NCBI RefSeq assembly: GCF_020165855.1
Contig: NZ_JAIUFY010000005.1
Coordinates: 372,001 to 436,000 of the forward strand
Direction: 5' to 3'
DNA: 64,000 nucleotides
DNA from: Celeribacter litoreus
GTDB taxonomy: Bacteria > Pseudomonadota > Alphaproteobacteria > Rhodobacterales > Rhodobacteraceae
Position numbers and translations under genes: made by a program. The notes under the pieces are model-generated. The model was not told the DNA's origin. It saw only the letters and a list, made by a program, of their open reading frames with translations, and searched no databases. The number at the start of each line of letters is the position of its first letter. Within the stretch, counting starts at the first letter, position 1. Of the stretch, positions 20,369 through 29,128 are shown piece after piece.

Positions 20369-20836
20369 TCACACCGTCTTCTCAAAAAACAAATCCGGAT
20401 AGGGATCATCATTAAACCGCTCGATCTCATGCCACCCCAGTCGCTGATACAATCCTGCGGCTTCGGGGAGGGCGGAGTTGGTGTCGAGGCGGAGGGTTGT
20501 GATGCCAAGGGCTTTTGCGTGGACCTCGGCCTCGGACATGAGGCGTTTGGCGAGGCCGAGGCCTCGGGCGGCGGGGGAGACCCAGAGGCGTTTGATTTCG
20601 GCGTATCCGTAATCTGTGCCTTTGAGGCCGACGCAGCCGAGGGTGTCGTCTCCGCGGGTTGCGATGAGGAAGACGCCTTTGGGCGGGCACATGGCGTCGT
20701 CCGCCAGCGGCGCGGCCACGTCTGGATCAAAGCCTGTCTCGAACCGCTCTGCGAGTTCACCGTAGTAGGCCTGCATCGCGGCGCGGGCGCGGGGGCTGTC
20801 GGGGGCGGCGACGGAGATGGTGGGGGTCTCGGACAT
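20369..20836 (-). CDS. GNAT family N-acetyltransferase
   Basis: 155 residues with the acetyl-CoA binding motif in LWVSPAARGLGLAKRLMSEAE (the R/Q-x-x-G-x-A-like loop) and the C-terminal motif AAGLYQRLGWHEIERFNDDP. It transfers acetyl from acetyl-CoA to a small molecule or protein amine; the substrate is unknown. ATG at 20836 with GAGG upstream. Divergent from nadD across 113 bases. The long alternative frame on the same strand (20299-21540) is a codon-bias shadow. Confidence 0.85.
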   Translation of the reverse strand: MSETPTISVAAPDSPRARAAMQAYYGELAERFETGFDPDVAAPLADDAMCPPKGVFLIATRGDDTLGCVGLKGTDYGYAEIKRLWVSPAARGLGLAKRLMSEAEVHAKALGITTLRLDTNSALPEAAGLYQRLGWHEIERFNDDPYPDLFFEKTV

Positions 20837-20949
20837 GATAGGCCTCGCGAGGTGCGGAGAGTGGTCTTAAGGTCTCTAAATGAGGGAGAAATCAGGCACA
20901 AGGTGGCCCGCCGATTGACAGTCGGGGCGGGAATGGGCGAAGAGGCGAC

Positions 20950-21555
20950 ATGCGCGCAGGACTTCCATATGCACGACCCGGTCAGGTGATCGGGCTTTTG
21001 GGGGGATCGTTTGATCCGGCCCATGAAGGGCATGCGCTGATCACGCGGCAGGCGCTCCGGCGGTTCGGGTTGGATCGGGTCTGGTGGCTCGTGAGCCCCG
21101 GCAACCCGCTCAAGGCAGAGGGACCGGCGGCGATGGAAGACCGTCTGGCGCGGGCGCGGGCGGTGATGGATCATCCGCGCGTCGAGGTCACGGATCTGGA
21201 AGCCCGCACGGGGACGCGGTACACGGCGCAGACGCTCCGCGCGATCAAGCGGCTCTATCCCGGAGTGCGGTTCGTGTGGCTGATGGGGGCGGATAACCTC
21301 GCGCAGTTTCATCGCTGGCAGGACTGGCGCGAGATCATGGAGACGACGCCCGTGGGCGTGTTGGCGCGGCCCGGTGTGCGGGTGGCGGCGCGGACGTCGG
21401 TGGCGGCGCGGACCTATGCGCATGCGCGGCTGTCGGGGCGGGCGTCGCAACTGCTCGGGCATGTGGAGGCGCCGAGCTGGTGTTTCGTGAATGTGCCGAT
21501 GTCGGATGCCTCCTCGACGGAGATCCGCGCGCGGGGGCATTGGAAGCGCGATTGA
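20950..21555 (+). CDS. nadD: Nicotinate-nucleotide adenylyltransferase
   Basis: 201 residues. Converts nicotinate mononucleotide and ATP to deamido-NAD in NAD biosynthesis. The nucleotidyltransferase motif [19 protein letters not shown] is near the N-terminus and the second signature SSTEIRARG is at the C-terminus. The middle motif [17 protein letters not shown] is characteristic of NadD. The usual rsfS neighbour is absent; dacB follows directly, so the two may be co-transcribed. Confidence 0.94.
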   Translation: MRAGLPYARPGQVIGLLGGSFDPAHEGHALITRQALRRFGLDRVWWLVSPGNPLKAEGPAAMEDRLARARAVMDHPRVEVTDLEARTGTRYTAQTLRAIKRLYPGVRFVWLMGADNLAQFHRWQDWREIMETTPVGVLARPGVRVAARTSVAARTYAHARLSGRASQLLGHVEAPSWCFVNVPMSDASSTEIRARGHWKRD

Positions 21556-21645
21556 TCGGCGTAACTGCGCCGGATGTTGAAATGCGACACGTATTCGCGT
21601 GAGAGGCCGCTTGCAGAACGTCTTTTTGCGCTATTTACTCAACGT

Positions 21646-23163
21646 ATGACGAGGAATGCGGTAACACGTTTGGATCGCAGAAAGCTGCTTGGCCTGATGA
21701 TGGGCGGAGCGGCGCAGGCGGTCTATGCGAAGGCTGCGTTTGCGGAGGGTCTGGTGGCCTCTCCGATCCCTCTGCCACGTCCCAAAGATTTGCAATTACA
21801 GGCGCTTCCGACGGGGGAGGAACTCGTCGCGAAGGCGGGGCTGACGGGCGAGATGGCCTATGCTGTGGCGCGGGCGCACGGGGGTGAGATGCTCGAAGTG
21901 CGCGATCCGTTGCGGCGGCTGCCGCCGGCGTCGGTGGCGAAGACGGTGACGAGTCTTTATGCGCTCGAACACCTCGGGGCGGACTACCGTTTTACGACGC
22001 GGGTCGTGCGCACGGGGCCGGTCGTGGACGGGATTGTTCAGGGCGATCTGGTGTTGGTCGGCGGCGGGGACCCGACGCTGGACACCGATGCGCTCGGCGC
22101 GCTCGCGGGGCGGGTGTTTGAGGCCGGTGTGCGCGGGGTGACGGGGAAGTTTCTCGTCGAGGACAGCGCGCTGCCGCGGATCGAGGAGATCGACGGCTCG
22201 CAGACGGAGGTTGCGGGGTATAATCCGACGATCTCGGGGCTGAACCTGAATTACAACCGCGTGCATTTCGAGTGGAAGCGTCAGGGCGAGGATTACAGCC
22301 TGAAGATGGACGCACGGGCGCAGAAATACGCGCCGGATGTGAAGATCGCGCGGATTTCGCTGTCGAGCCGCGCGGCCCCTGTGTTCGATCACGAACCCGC
22401 CGCCGGACACGACACCTGGACGGTGGCGCGCGGGGCGCTGGGCAAGGGTGGGGCGCGATGGTTGCCGGTCCGCTTGCCGTCGCTCTATGCAGGCGAAGTG
22501 TTCAAGCTCGTCGCGGCGCAGCAGGGGGTGACTCTCCCCGTGGCCAAGCGGGCGACAGACGCGGTGCATGGAGAGGCCGTGGCCGAGCACGCAAGCGCGC
22601 CTCTGACGGTCATCGTGCGCGATATGCTCAAGTATTCGACCAACCTGACGGCGGAGGCACTCGGTCTCATGGCCACACAGGTGCGGGGGCAGTCGCCCGA
22701 GAGCCTCGCGGCCTCGGCGCGGGCGATGAACGACTGGGCGCGTGAGACGCTCGGAATGCGGCACATCGCGCTCGTGGATCACTCGGGGCTCGGGGCAGAC
22801 TCGAAGATCACGGTGAGCGATCTCGTCCATATGCTCAGCGCGCCGGGGGTGGAGGCGACACTCGCCCCCTATCTCAAACCGATCCCGATTAAGGACAAGG
22901 ACGGGCGGCCCGTGGCGGATCATCCGGTGAAGGTCGTCGCCAAAACCGGCACGCTCAATTTCGTCTCTGCGCTTGCGGGCTACGTGGACGCGCCGGGGGT
23001 CGGACGGCTGGCGTTTGCCACCATCGCCGCCGACCTCCCGAAACGCACCGCAGCGCTCGCCCGCAACGAAGAAATCCCGAAAGGCGCACGGACGTTCAAT
23101 GCGAGGTCCAAACGCCTCCAACAAGCGCTGATCGAACGGTGGAGCGCGTATTACGCGGGGTGA
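21646..23163 (+). CDS. dacB: D-alanyl-D-alanine carboxypeptidase/endopeptidase (PBP4 type)
   Basis: 505 residues from the preferred start. It trims or cleaves peptidoglycan peptides in the periplasm. All three penicillin-binding motifs are present: SVAK (Ser 96, Lys 99), YSTN (Ser 331) and KTG (Lys 433), with the PBP4-specific insert domain between the first two. From the ATG at 21646 the N-terminus reads TRLDRRKLLGLMMGGAAQA, a twin-arginine-type signal. The frame is open from an ATG at 21574 that would put 24 extra residues before it. The last 30 bases of the gene recur in diverged form at 24622-24652. Confidence 0.9.
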   Translation: MTRNAVTRLDRRKLLGLMMGGAAQAVYAKAAFAEGLVASPIPLPRPKDLQLQALPTGEELVAKAGLTGEMAYAVARAHGGEMLEVRDPLRRLPPASVAKTVTSLYALEHLGADYRFTTRVVRTGPVVDGIVQGDLVLVGGGDPTLDTDALGALAGRVFEAGVRGVTGKFLVEDSALPRIEEIDGSQTEVAGYNPTISGLNLNYNRVHFEWKRQGEDYSLKMDARAQKYAPDVKIARISLSSRAAPVFDHEPAAGHDTWTVARGALGKGGARWLPVRLPSLYAGEVFKLVAAQQGVTLPVAKRATDAVHGEAVAEHASAPLTVIVRDMLKYSTNLTAEALGLMATQVRGQSPESLAASARAMNDWARETLGMRHIALVDHSGLGADSKITVSDLVHMLSAPGVEATLAPYLKPIPIKDKDGRPVADHPVKVVAKTGTLNFVSALAGYVDAPGVGRLAFATIAADLPKRTAALARNEEIPKGARTFNARSKRLQQALIERWSAYYAG

Positions 23164-23305
23164 TGTTGGGGGCGGTGGTGCGGAAGGGATTGCGAAACCC
23201 GTGAGGGAGTTTTCCCAACCCGAGGGGGTTATTGCGCGGACGTACTTAGAAGAAAGAATTTAATGATGCTTTTGGAAATTCGATCGCGGGAGACGCAAGA
23301 CTGTT

Positions 23306-24424
23306 ATGGCAATTAGTGATTTGGCAAAGCGCATTAAGCCGCAATGGGTATTTCGATCTGAAACAGCAGGCGATTGGGACGTTTATGTCTACTCTATGAA
23401 AGCAGTTGAGGAAGTCGAAAAGTACTCATCCGGCGAAATTTCTGACCCAATTGAAGCCGTGCGAGCACTGATCGGCGTTATATGCAAGACCCACCCTAAG
23501 ATCGAAGGTGAAAGCTCAAGGTCCGCGACCGAGGGAGAACTTGAGGCTTTCACAGAGGGCGATATCAACGATTTTTCGCGACAGTTTTTAGAGCAAAGCA
23601 AGTCGTTAAACTCTGAAAAAGAATTAGAAAAACCTGAAGGGCAATCAGACGCAGAATTTTTTCTAACAGTCCTGGAGGCCGAAAATGAGAAGCAGCGGGT
23701 AAGAAGGCGCGAAATTTTTTCAGAAATGAATAAGAATCTTAGTGGTCTTCTTGGCAGCAAGAATGCTGGATTTAGCCGTGTAGCCAAAGAGATTTTGGAT
23801 TCAAATAATGCAATCCAAACTTACCTCAGCTCAAAGCCTATAGACTTGAAAACTTCGCATGCTCATACGCGTGCATTGACCGCAATGAGGGATCCGGCTC
23901 ACGAGACAAATGAGCGCCTCGCAGACATGAGTGAACGACTTCAGGCAATAGTGCATTTTGGAGAGGATGCACTCATGGTAATGAGTAGTATTCAAAGTGC
24001 GTCCGCGTTGTTCCTCGACAAATTCTCAAGGGAGGCAGAGGAGAACAGCAGATCAGCGAGAGTGGCTATTAGAATTGGTATACTTGCGGTTATTCTTTCG
24101 GTGGTTCTTACGGCTGTGCAGATCGGTTACACCGAGTTTCGGCGCGTTCCAAAAGATGCGGAGGCAATGGACGCTGCACTCGCGAGCGTTCGTAGCGAGA
24201 TTGACGAACTTCAAACTGAGTTGAGCTCAGACCTTGCAAGCCTTCAAGCTGTGTCGACAGAAGCTGCTGCGGCGGTTGCCAAATCAGTAGACGCAACGGG
24301 CGAAACTAATACTGAACTTCTCCAAAGCCTCGAATTCCTTCTTCAACAGCAGGCGGTGCGGGATGAGGCGATAATTGAAGCACTGGGAGCAATCGCAGAG
24401 ATCGTGAGGAGCCCCTCAGAGTAG
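23306..24424 (+). CDS. Hypothetical membrane protein with long soluble head and coiled coil
   Basis: 372 residues, no family recognised. About 250 charged, helical residues are followed by one or two hydrophobic stretches (IRIGILAVILSVVLTAVQIGY, about 254-274). A coiled-coil-like tail follows (EIDELQTELSSDLASLQAVS... LLQSLEFLLQQQAV). The topology suggests a membrane-anchored protein with cytoplasmic head and extended tail. It is clearly AT-richer than dacB and nadD, stands alone, and is bracketed by the dacB 3' end and its diverged copy, so recent acquisition is likely. Such architecture is seen in some abortive-infection or signalling proteins, but nothing here proves that. Confidence 0.7.
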   Translation: MAISDLAKRIKPQWVFRSETAGDWDVYVYSMKAVEEVEKYSSGEISDPIEAVRALIGVICKTHPKIEGESSRSATEGELEAFTEGDINDFSRQFLEQSKSLNSEKELEKPEGQSDAEFFLTVLEAENEKQRVRRREIFSEMNKNLSGLLGSKNAGFSRVAKEILDSNNAIQTYLSSKPIDLKTSHAHTRALTAMRDPAHETNERLADMSERLQAIVHFGEDALMVMSSIQSASALFLDKFSREAEENSRSARVAIRIGILAVILSVVLTAVQIGYTEFRRVPKDAEAMDAALASVRSEIDELQTELSSDLASLQAVSTEAAAAVAKSVDATGETNTELLQSLEFLLQQQAVRDEAIIEALGAIAEIVRSPSE

Positions 24425-24914
24425 ACCAGCGTTGCATCCTTTAGCCGCCCTGCCAGATGCTGCCACCAGCACCGCATCTCTGGCTTAACCATTAAGCGAT
24501 GGGCGTTGTGGCTTTTTAGGAACATGCGGAGAGTGCTGTCGCGAGCGAATACGGCGATTTTTTGTCGACTTTGAAGAGACCTTTTGGTCTAGCCTAGCGG
24601 GATCGGACCGCTGACCTTCTACGCTCCAACAGACGCTGATCGAGCGGTGGAGTTGTTGTGCGAAATGACACTTATTTCCAATGCCGCCTTGTCCTTAGAA
24701 CGGTGTGTAAACTTCCCGTGCGTCGCCATTTTCATATCCCCTCAAAGGTTCAGGATACACCTGAGACAACTGTCCGGTTTTCTGGGGCCATATCTGGATG
24801 CAGCAAGAACTATGAGAAAACACTATTGTAGAAATGCTACCTATGGTAGCAATGGCGGTGCGCGAGAACGCTAAGTCGCCGCATCTTTTTTAGTAAATTT
24901 CGTTGGAGCACAAA
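24425..24914. other. Gene-free region between orphan membrane protein and FG-GAP gene
   Basis: 490 bases with no supported gene. It contains the tRNA-like/dacB-like composite repeat (24585-24652). The remaining 260 bases before the FG-GAP gene are AT-rich and may hold its promoter. No other structure was recognised. Confidence 0.5.
24585..24652 (-). repeat. Composite repeat, left copy: tRNA-Ala 3'-like end joined to dacB 3'-like end
   Basis: Bases 24585-24617 match the 3' end of tRNA-Ala(GGC) at 38896 onward in about 30 of 33 positions (CCA, acceptor strand, T arm). No anticodon or D arm follows. Instead 24622-24652 matches the last codons of dacB (23113-23144) in about 28 of 32. A diverged copy of the same composite lies at 36790 in the same orientation. 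Confidence 0.6.
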
Positions 24915-27392
24915 GTGAATTATGGGTTCAAATTTCTTACCGACACATTCTTCTCCCGAGAAAAGTTGGCGCTGGTTCCTGACCTGGAAGGGTCATCGGG
25001 CAACGATTTACTCATTGGCACGAACGATGCCGACACATTCGTAACCGAGGGTGGCAACTTTGACCGGGTGTTCGGGCGCGGAGGTTTGGATGCGTACGAT
25101 CTTAGCGCCATTTTCCGAAACGAAAAACGTGACGTAACATATATCGGCGACTTCGAAGCCGGTGAGACCATCATTGGGGTCTACCAAGATGATATCCGCT
25201 TTACGCACAGCACCGACAGTGCCGTCATCCAAGTCTATAACAGCGGAGACATCACGATCCTCAACGGCATAACCGATGCCAATGACGTGGTGATGGACGT
25301 AAGAAACCGCGCACCTGAATTTGATGCTTTGCCGGACCAGACCGTTTCCGAAGATGATATTCTGGTTTTCCCCCTTCACTGGTATGTGCAGGATGCTGAC
25401 GGGGATCAGTTGGAGTTTTATTCGGTCGACTACCCGACGCTCAGCGCTCTTCAGTTTCAGGATGGAAACCTGATTTTCAAACCCGAGATTGAGTTCGACT
25501 GGCTGGCAGAAGGTCAGACCGTTGAGTTCGAACTTGTGGTCGGTGTGAGGGATAATCAGGGCGGATCTGACACGGCAAGTCTTGCGATAACGGTCGTGGG
25601 CGATAACGACGCCCCCAAACTCGCAAGTCGGGAACCGCATGAGGCAGTCAACTACGAAGACCTCAGAGTGGACTTGACCGCGCTCGCGAGCGATGCTGAC
25701 ATCGACGATTCCGCCGACACACTGACGTTCGAGGTCATCGTGCAGCCGGAATCTGGCAACGCATATATTGAGGGTGGCGTTCTGGTCTATGAACCGGATC
25801 CGACAATCGTCGTTGAGGAGAGACAGATCGTCACGGTGTCGGCCACTGACCGCCACGGTGCGAGCGTGGTAAAAGAGATCAAAATCGACGTGTATTCCAT
25901 GGAAAATCCTGGTGCGGTGGTGTCAGGATCAAACGGTGGCGATCAGGCGGGTTGGTCATCGGCCATTGTCGGTGACCTGAACGGCGACGGGGTAGACGAC
26001 TTTGTCTTCTCCGCCCCGGCTGGCGATTTTGCCGGCCATTCGGGCAATGGTACGGCCTATGTGGTGTTTGGATCCGACGTCGGAATTGATCCGTACCTAT
26101 CGGTGGATGAGCTTGATGGAACGAACGGGTTTGTCATCGGCAGCAGTGATCGTTTTGCGGATTTTGGAAGTTCGGTCGCCAATGCCGGAGACCTGAACAA
26201 TGACGGTATTGATGACCTTTTCATCGGGGCCGAAGATGATGGTATCGCGCATGTAATCTATGGCTCTTCCGACGGGTTTGACGCACAGATCGATGTGACT
26301 CAGCTTGACGGCAGCAACGGCACCACGATCACCGGTATTGGTGGAGTCGCGAAAAATGGTCAAAACGGATCGGGTGGGGGTGACATAAACGGTGATGGTG
26401 TTGATGACTTGGTGATCGGAGCGGTCGAGACCTTTTCCAGCGACCCCTCTAGCGTCTATGTGATCTACGGAGAGACCGGTGGCCTCGGGGCTGAATTTGG
26501 CGTTGATGATCTTGATGGTTCCAATGGTTTCACCATTCGGGAAAACGCTGCTCAGATGGGCATTGAACTCGGGCAAGGTGTTTCCATCGCGGGTGATGTC
26601 AATGGCGATGGGATCAATGATCTTGTGATCACTGCACCTGAGTTAGAAAATGGGACCACTTTTGTCGTCTACGGCAGCACCGAAGGCTTTGATGCCAATT
26701 TTGATTTGACAGAAATGACACCCGATCAGGGCTATTCAATTGCTGGTTTGGATTTCGATGGGCGGTTGGGAGTTTCTGTGTCGTCCGGCGGCGATATGAA
26801 TGGCGACGGCATCGACGACATTGTGCTCGGCGCCCATTTCGCCGGAACTGCCGGTCGAACGTATGTCATCTTTGGCAGGGAAGGCACCGGCTTGGGAGAT
26901 GTCGATATTGGGGATCTGAGCGGCAGCAACGGGTTCGTGATCTACGGCGATGAAACGTACAGCCAATCCGGCTATTCGGTGTCGCTGAATGGCGACATCA
27001 GTGGCGATGGCATCGACGATCTTGTGATTGGTGCGCCCAAATCCGGTGAGTATCCCAGAGATGACTCCGGCGCAGCCTACATAATTTACGGCAGTGACGA
27101 AGGTTTCAGCTCCTCCATCAATCTAAGCTTGCTTCGTGCAAAGAACGGTATGGTCATCGTGGGCGCCGGCGAGGATGACCGCGTTGGGTTCTCGGTTTCC
27201 AACGGCGGTGACATCAATGGCGATGGCGTCGATGACCTGTTGATTGCCGGGTACAATGCTGAAGCCGATGGAAGCCGTGCCGGTGAGATCTATGTGATCT
27301 ACGGTGGGGAAGAGAACTTGGATCGCGTTGATGCAATTGATGGCATTAACAACGGTACAGTGGATTTGCATCATTTCTACTTTGATCTTTAA
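24915..27392 (+). CDS. Large FG-GAP (integrin-alpha-like beta-propeller) protein with RTX-like and cadherin-like N-terminus
   Basis: 825 residues. An RTX-like stretch (GSSGNDLLIGTNDADTF and GRGGLDAYDLS) lies at about 25-65. Two tandem immunoglobulin/cadherin-like repeats follow (NRAPEFDALPDQTVSEDD..., NDAPKLASREPHE...). Then come seven FG-GAP repeats, each with a calcium-loop core such as GDLNGDGVDDFVF, GDINGDGVDDLVIG or GDMNGDGIDDIVLG. Seven repeats fit one seven-bladed propeller. There is no classical signal peptide, so type I secretion is plausible, but no transporter is adjacent. The TTG at 24903 is open, but TTGGAG there is a good ribosome site for GTG 24915, chosen here. Role in adhesion or surface binding is inferred. 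Confidence 0.85.
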   Translation: MNYGFKFLTDTFFSREKLALVPDLEGSSGNDLLIGTNDADTFVTEGGNFDRVFGRGGLDAYDLSAIFRNEKRDVTYIGDFEAGETIIGVYQDDIRFTHSTDSAVIQVYNSGDITILNGITDANDVVMDVRNRAPEFDALPDQTVSEDDILVFPLHWYVQDADGDQLEFYSVDYPTLSALQFQDGNLIFKPEIEFDWLAEGQTVEFELVVGVRDNQGGSDTASLAITVVGDNDAPKLASREPHEAVNYEDLRVDLTALASDADIDDSADTLTFEVIVQPESGNAYIEGGVLVYEPDPTIVVEERQIVTVSATDRHGASVVKEIKIDVYSMENPGAVVSGSNGGDQAGWSSAIVGDLNGDGVDDFVFSAPAGDFAGHSGNGTAYVVFGSDVGIDPYLSVDELDGTNGFVIGSSDRFADFGSSVANAGDLNNDGIDDLFIGAEDDGIAHVIYGSSDGFDAQIDVTQLDGSNGTTITGIGGVAKNGQNGSGGGDINGDGVDDLVIGAVETFSSDPSSVYVIYGETGGLGAEFGVDDLDGSNGFTIRENAAQMGIELGQGVSIAGDVNGDGINDLVITAPELENGTTFVVYGSTEGFDANFDLTEMTPDQGYSIAGLDFDGRLGVSVSSGGDMNGDGIDDIVLGAHFAGTAGRTYVIFGREGTGLGDVDIGDLSGSNGFVIYGDETYSQSGYSVSLNGDISGDGIDDLVIGAPKSGEYPRDDSGAAYIIYGSDEGFSSSINLSLLRAKNGMVIVGAGEDDRVGFSVSNGGDINGDGVDDLLIAGYNAEADGSRAGEIYVIYGGEENLDRVDAIDGINNGTVDLHHFYFDL

Positions 27393-27658
27393 CCGCCTTT
27401 GACTGTTCTGTTTCTAGCGCCCGAGTTCGGACCGCGAACTCGACGTAAGCGTCCGACTTTCTGGAGCTTTCTTAAGCTCCTCAGGGCGGTAGAAGCCAAC
27501 CTCCCATCGAGGAGTGAACAGATTTTTGGCCCTTAGCTGAATTTGGTCGCGACCGCAGCGAATGACCGCTTCTGCCCTTCTGATGCAAACCGCGAAGCAA
27601 TTTTCGGGAGGCGAAGGATGCGCTGGAAGTGGAGCCATGGGCGGCTCTCCGCAACTCT
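27393..27658. other. Intergenic region with two hairpins
   Basis: No gene is supported in these 266 bases between the convergent FG-GAP and amidase genes. Two inverted repeats are visible: CGAGTTCG-N5-CGAACTCG at 27422-27442 and GGAGCTT-N4-AAGCTCC at 27463-27480. Neither has a T run, so they are weak terminator candidates at best. Confidence 0.4.
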
Positions 27659-29056
27659 TCATTCTCCAAATGCGGCGGCGACAGAGACCACGAGTGCATC
27701 TGCAAGATGTCTCCCGACGATCTGGAGCCCGATTGGCAGTCCGGATGCGGAGGTGCCCGCAGGGACGGAGGCCGCAGGTTGGCCGCTCAGATTCATCGGG
27801 AACAGGGCTGGCGTCCAAACGTCGTCGTCTATCTCGATCCCGTCGATCACGCCCGGACTGTCGCAGTCGATCGGAAACGGAAGGCAGGCCACAGTCGGCG
27901 TGAGGAGAAGGTCGAAATCCGCCATGAGTTCGGCCAACGCTCTGACGGCTTTCATGCGACCAAAACGGGACAGGTGGTATTGCTCCATAGAAGGGGAAAT
28001 ATGGAGCAATTCTGACACGGCCCGAGAGACCGGCACACCCGTCTCGGCGATCATCTCGCGAAGACCCACAAAGTCGGAATCCGCGGCGACAACCGCTCTG
28101 AAAACATCAATAGAAATATCCGGCGCCGGACACTCGACAAGCTCCGCCGAAATTTCCGCGCATAGGGATTTTGCGGCCGCCAAAGTCACCTCGTGAACCT
28201 CAGGATCAAGCGGAACACCCGCCCACTTTGCGCAATAGGCGACCCGCAAGCCTGTCGGCGCGGGGCTTGTGGTTGCGGCAATCCAATCTACGTCGCCCTT
28301 CGGCAAAGAATGCCTGTCGCGCGGATCGGGGCCCGCGATGACAGATAGAAGGAGAGCGGCGTCATGGGTGTCGCGGGCGAGCGGGCCGATATGTTCGACA
28401 CTTTCCCACCCCGACGCACCCGGCATCTCGGGCTCACGACAGCCTGGCCACAGAGGAACACGCCCCATCGAAGCCTTGATCCCGACAAGCCCCGTGAACG
28501 AGGCAGGCAAACGCACAGACCCACCGCCATCTGATCCGAGGGCAATCGGACAAATGCCGGTCGCGACAGCCACTGCAGAGCCGGAACTCGACCCGCCCGG
28601 CGTAAGCGTCGGATCGAGCGGATGGCGGGTCGTTGGAAACAAAGGATTGTGGCCAAAACCGCCATAGCCGAACTCGGAGCAGTTGGTTTTGCCAAGAATG
28701 ATGGCCCCTGCGGCTCTCAGTCGTTCGACCGAGATATCGTCCTCGCGAGGGCGATGGTCACGATACAGAAGCGAACCGAACGTGGTTGGCATATCTTTCG
28801 TGGAAATCAGATCTTTTACGGCGACCGGCACACCTGCGAGTGGCCCTGCAGAACCGCCTTCGGTGATCATCGCGGCGATCCGCTCCGCCTGTGCGATTGC
28901 GTCATCGGCGACAAAGACGAAGGCATTGAGTTTCGGATCAATGTCAGCAAGGCGCGCCAGCGCAGCCTTGGTAACCTCGACAGGACAGAGCGCACCGGCG
29001 TTCACGCGCGCGGCAATCTCTCGCGCGGGGAGCGCTGAATATTCTTCGGGGGACAA
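27659..29056 (-). CDS. Amidase (amidase-signature family)
   Basis: 465 residues. The Ser-cisSer-Lys catalytic set is visible: Lys in GVPVAVKDLISTKD, cis-Ser in LTPGGSSSGSAVAVA, and nucleophile Ser in GSDGGGSVRLPASF. It hydrolyses a carboxamide to acid and ammonia; the substrate is unknown. GatA is the closest well-known relative in sequence style, but gatB/gatC are absent and the ABC cluster context argues for a catabolic enzyme. It lies 72 bases downstream of the substrate-binding protein gene on the same strand and is probably co-transcribed with it, suggesting the imported compound is an amide or peptide-like molecule. Confidence 0.88.
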   Translation of the reverse strand: MSPEEYSALPAREIAARVNAGALCPVEVTKAALARLADIDPKLNAFVFVADDAIAQAERIAAMITEGGSAGPLAGVPVAVKDLISTKDMPTTFGSLLYRDHRPREDDISVERLRAAGAIILGKTNCSEFGYGGFGHNPLFPTTRHPLDPTLTPGGSSSGSAVAVATGICPIALGSDGGGSVRLPASFTGLVGIKASMGRVPLWPGCREPEMPGASGWESVEHIGPLARDTHDAALLLSVIAGPDPRDRHSLPKGDVDWIAATTSPAPTGLRVAYCAKWAGVPLDPEVHEVTLAAAKSLCAEISAELVECPAPDISIDVFRAVVAADSDFVGLREMIAETGVPVSRAVSELLHISPSMEQYHLSRFGRMKAVRALAELMADFDLLLTPTVACLPFPIDCDSPGVIDGIEIDDDVWTPALFPMNLSGQPAASVPAGTSASGLPIGLQIVGRHLADALVVSVAAAFGE

Positions 29057-29128
29057 GCGACGAACCTTGCAATTGAGGCGTTAGGTGTGACCGCCAGACA
29101 GGGGCTGGCGGTCACGTTCAGGGAAAGC

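Noticed and set aside
20299-21540. 413-aa minus-strand frame over the GNAT and nadD genes
   Set aside because: Pro/Arg-rich and in a different frame from the GNAT gene; spans an intergenic promoter region.
26612-26624. TGTGATCACT inside the FG-GAP gene
   Set aside because: One mismatch to the proposed operator, inside a coding repeat (encodes DLVITAP); treated as chance.
25960-27260. Repetitive DNA in the FG-GAP gene considered as a CRISPR or tandem array
   Set aside because: The repeats are in-frame protein repeats of variable spacing with no identical DNA repeats or spacers; no CRISPR array was seen anywhere in the window.
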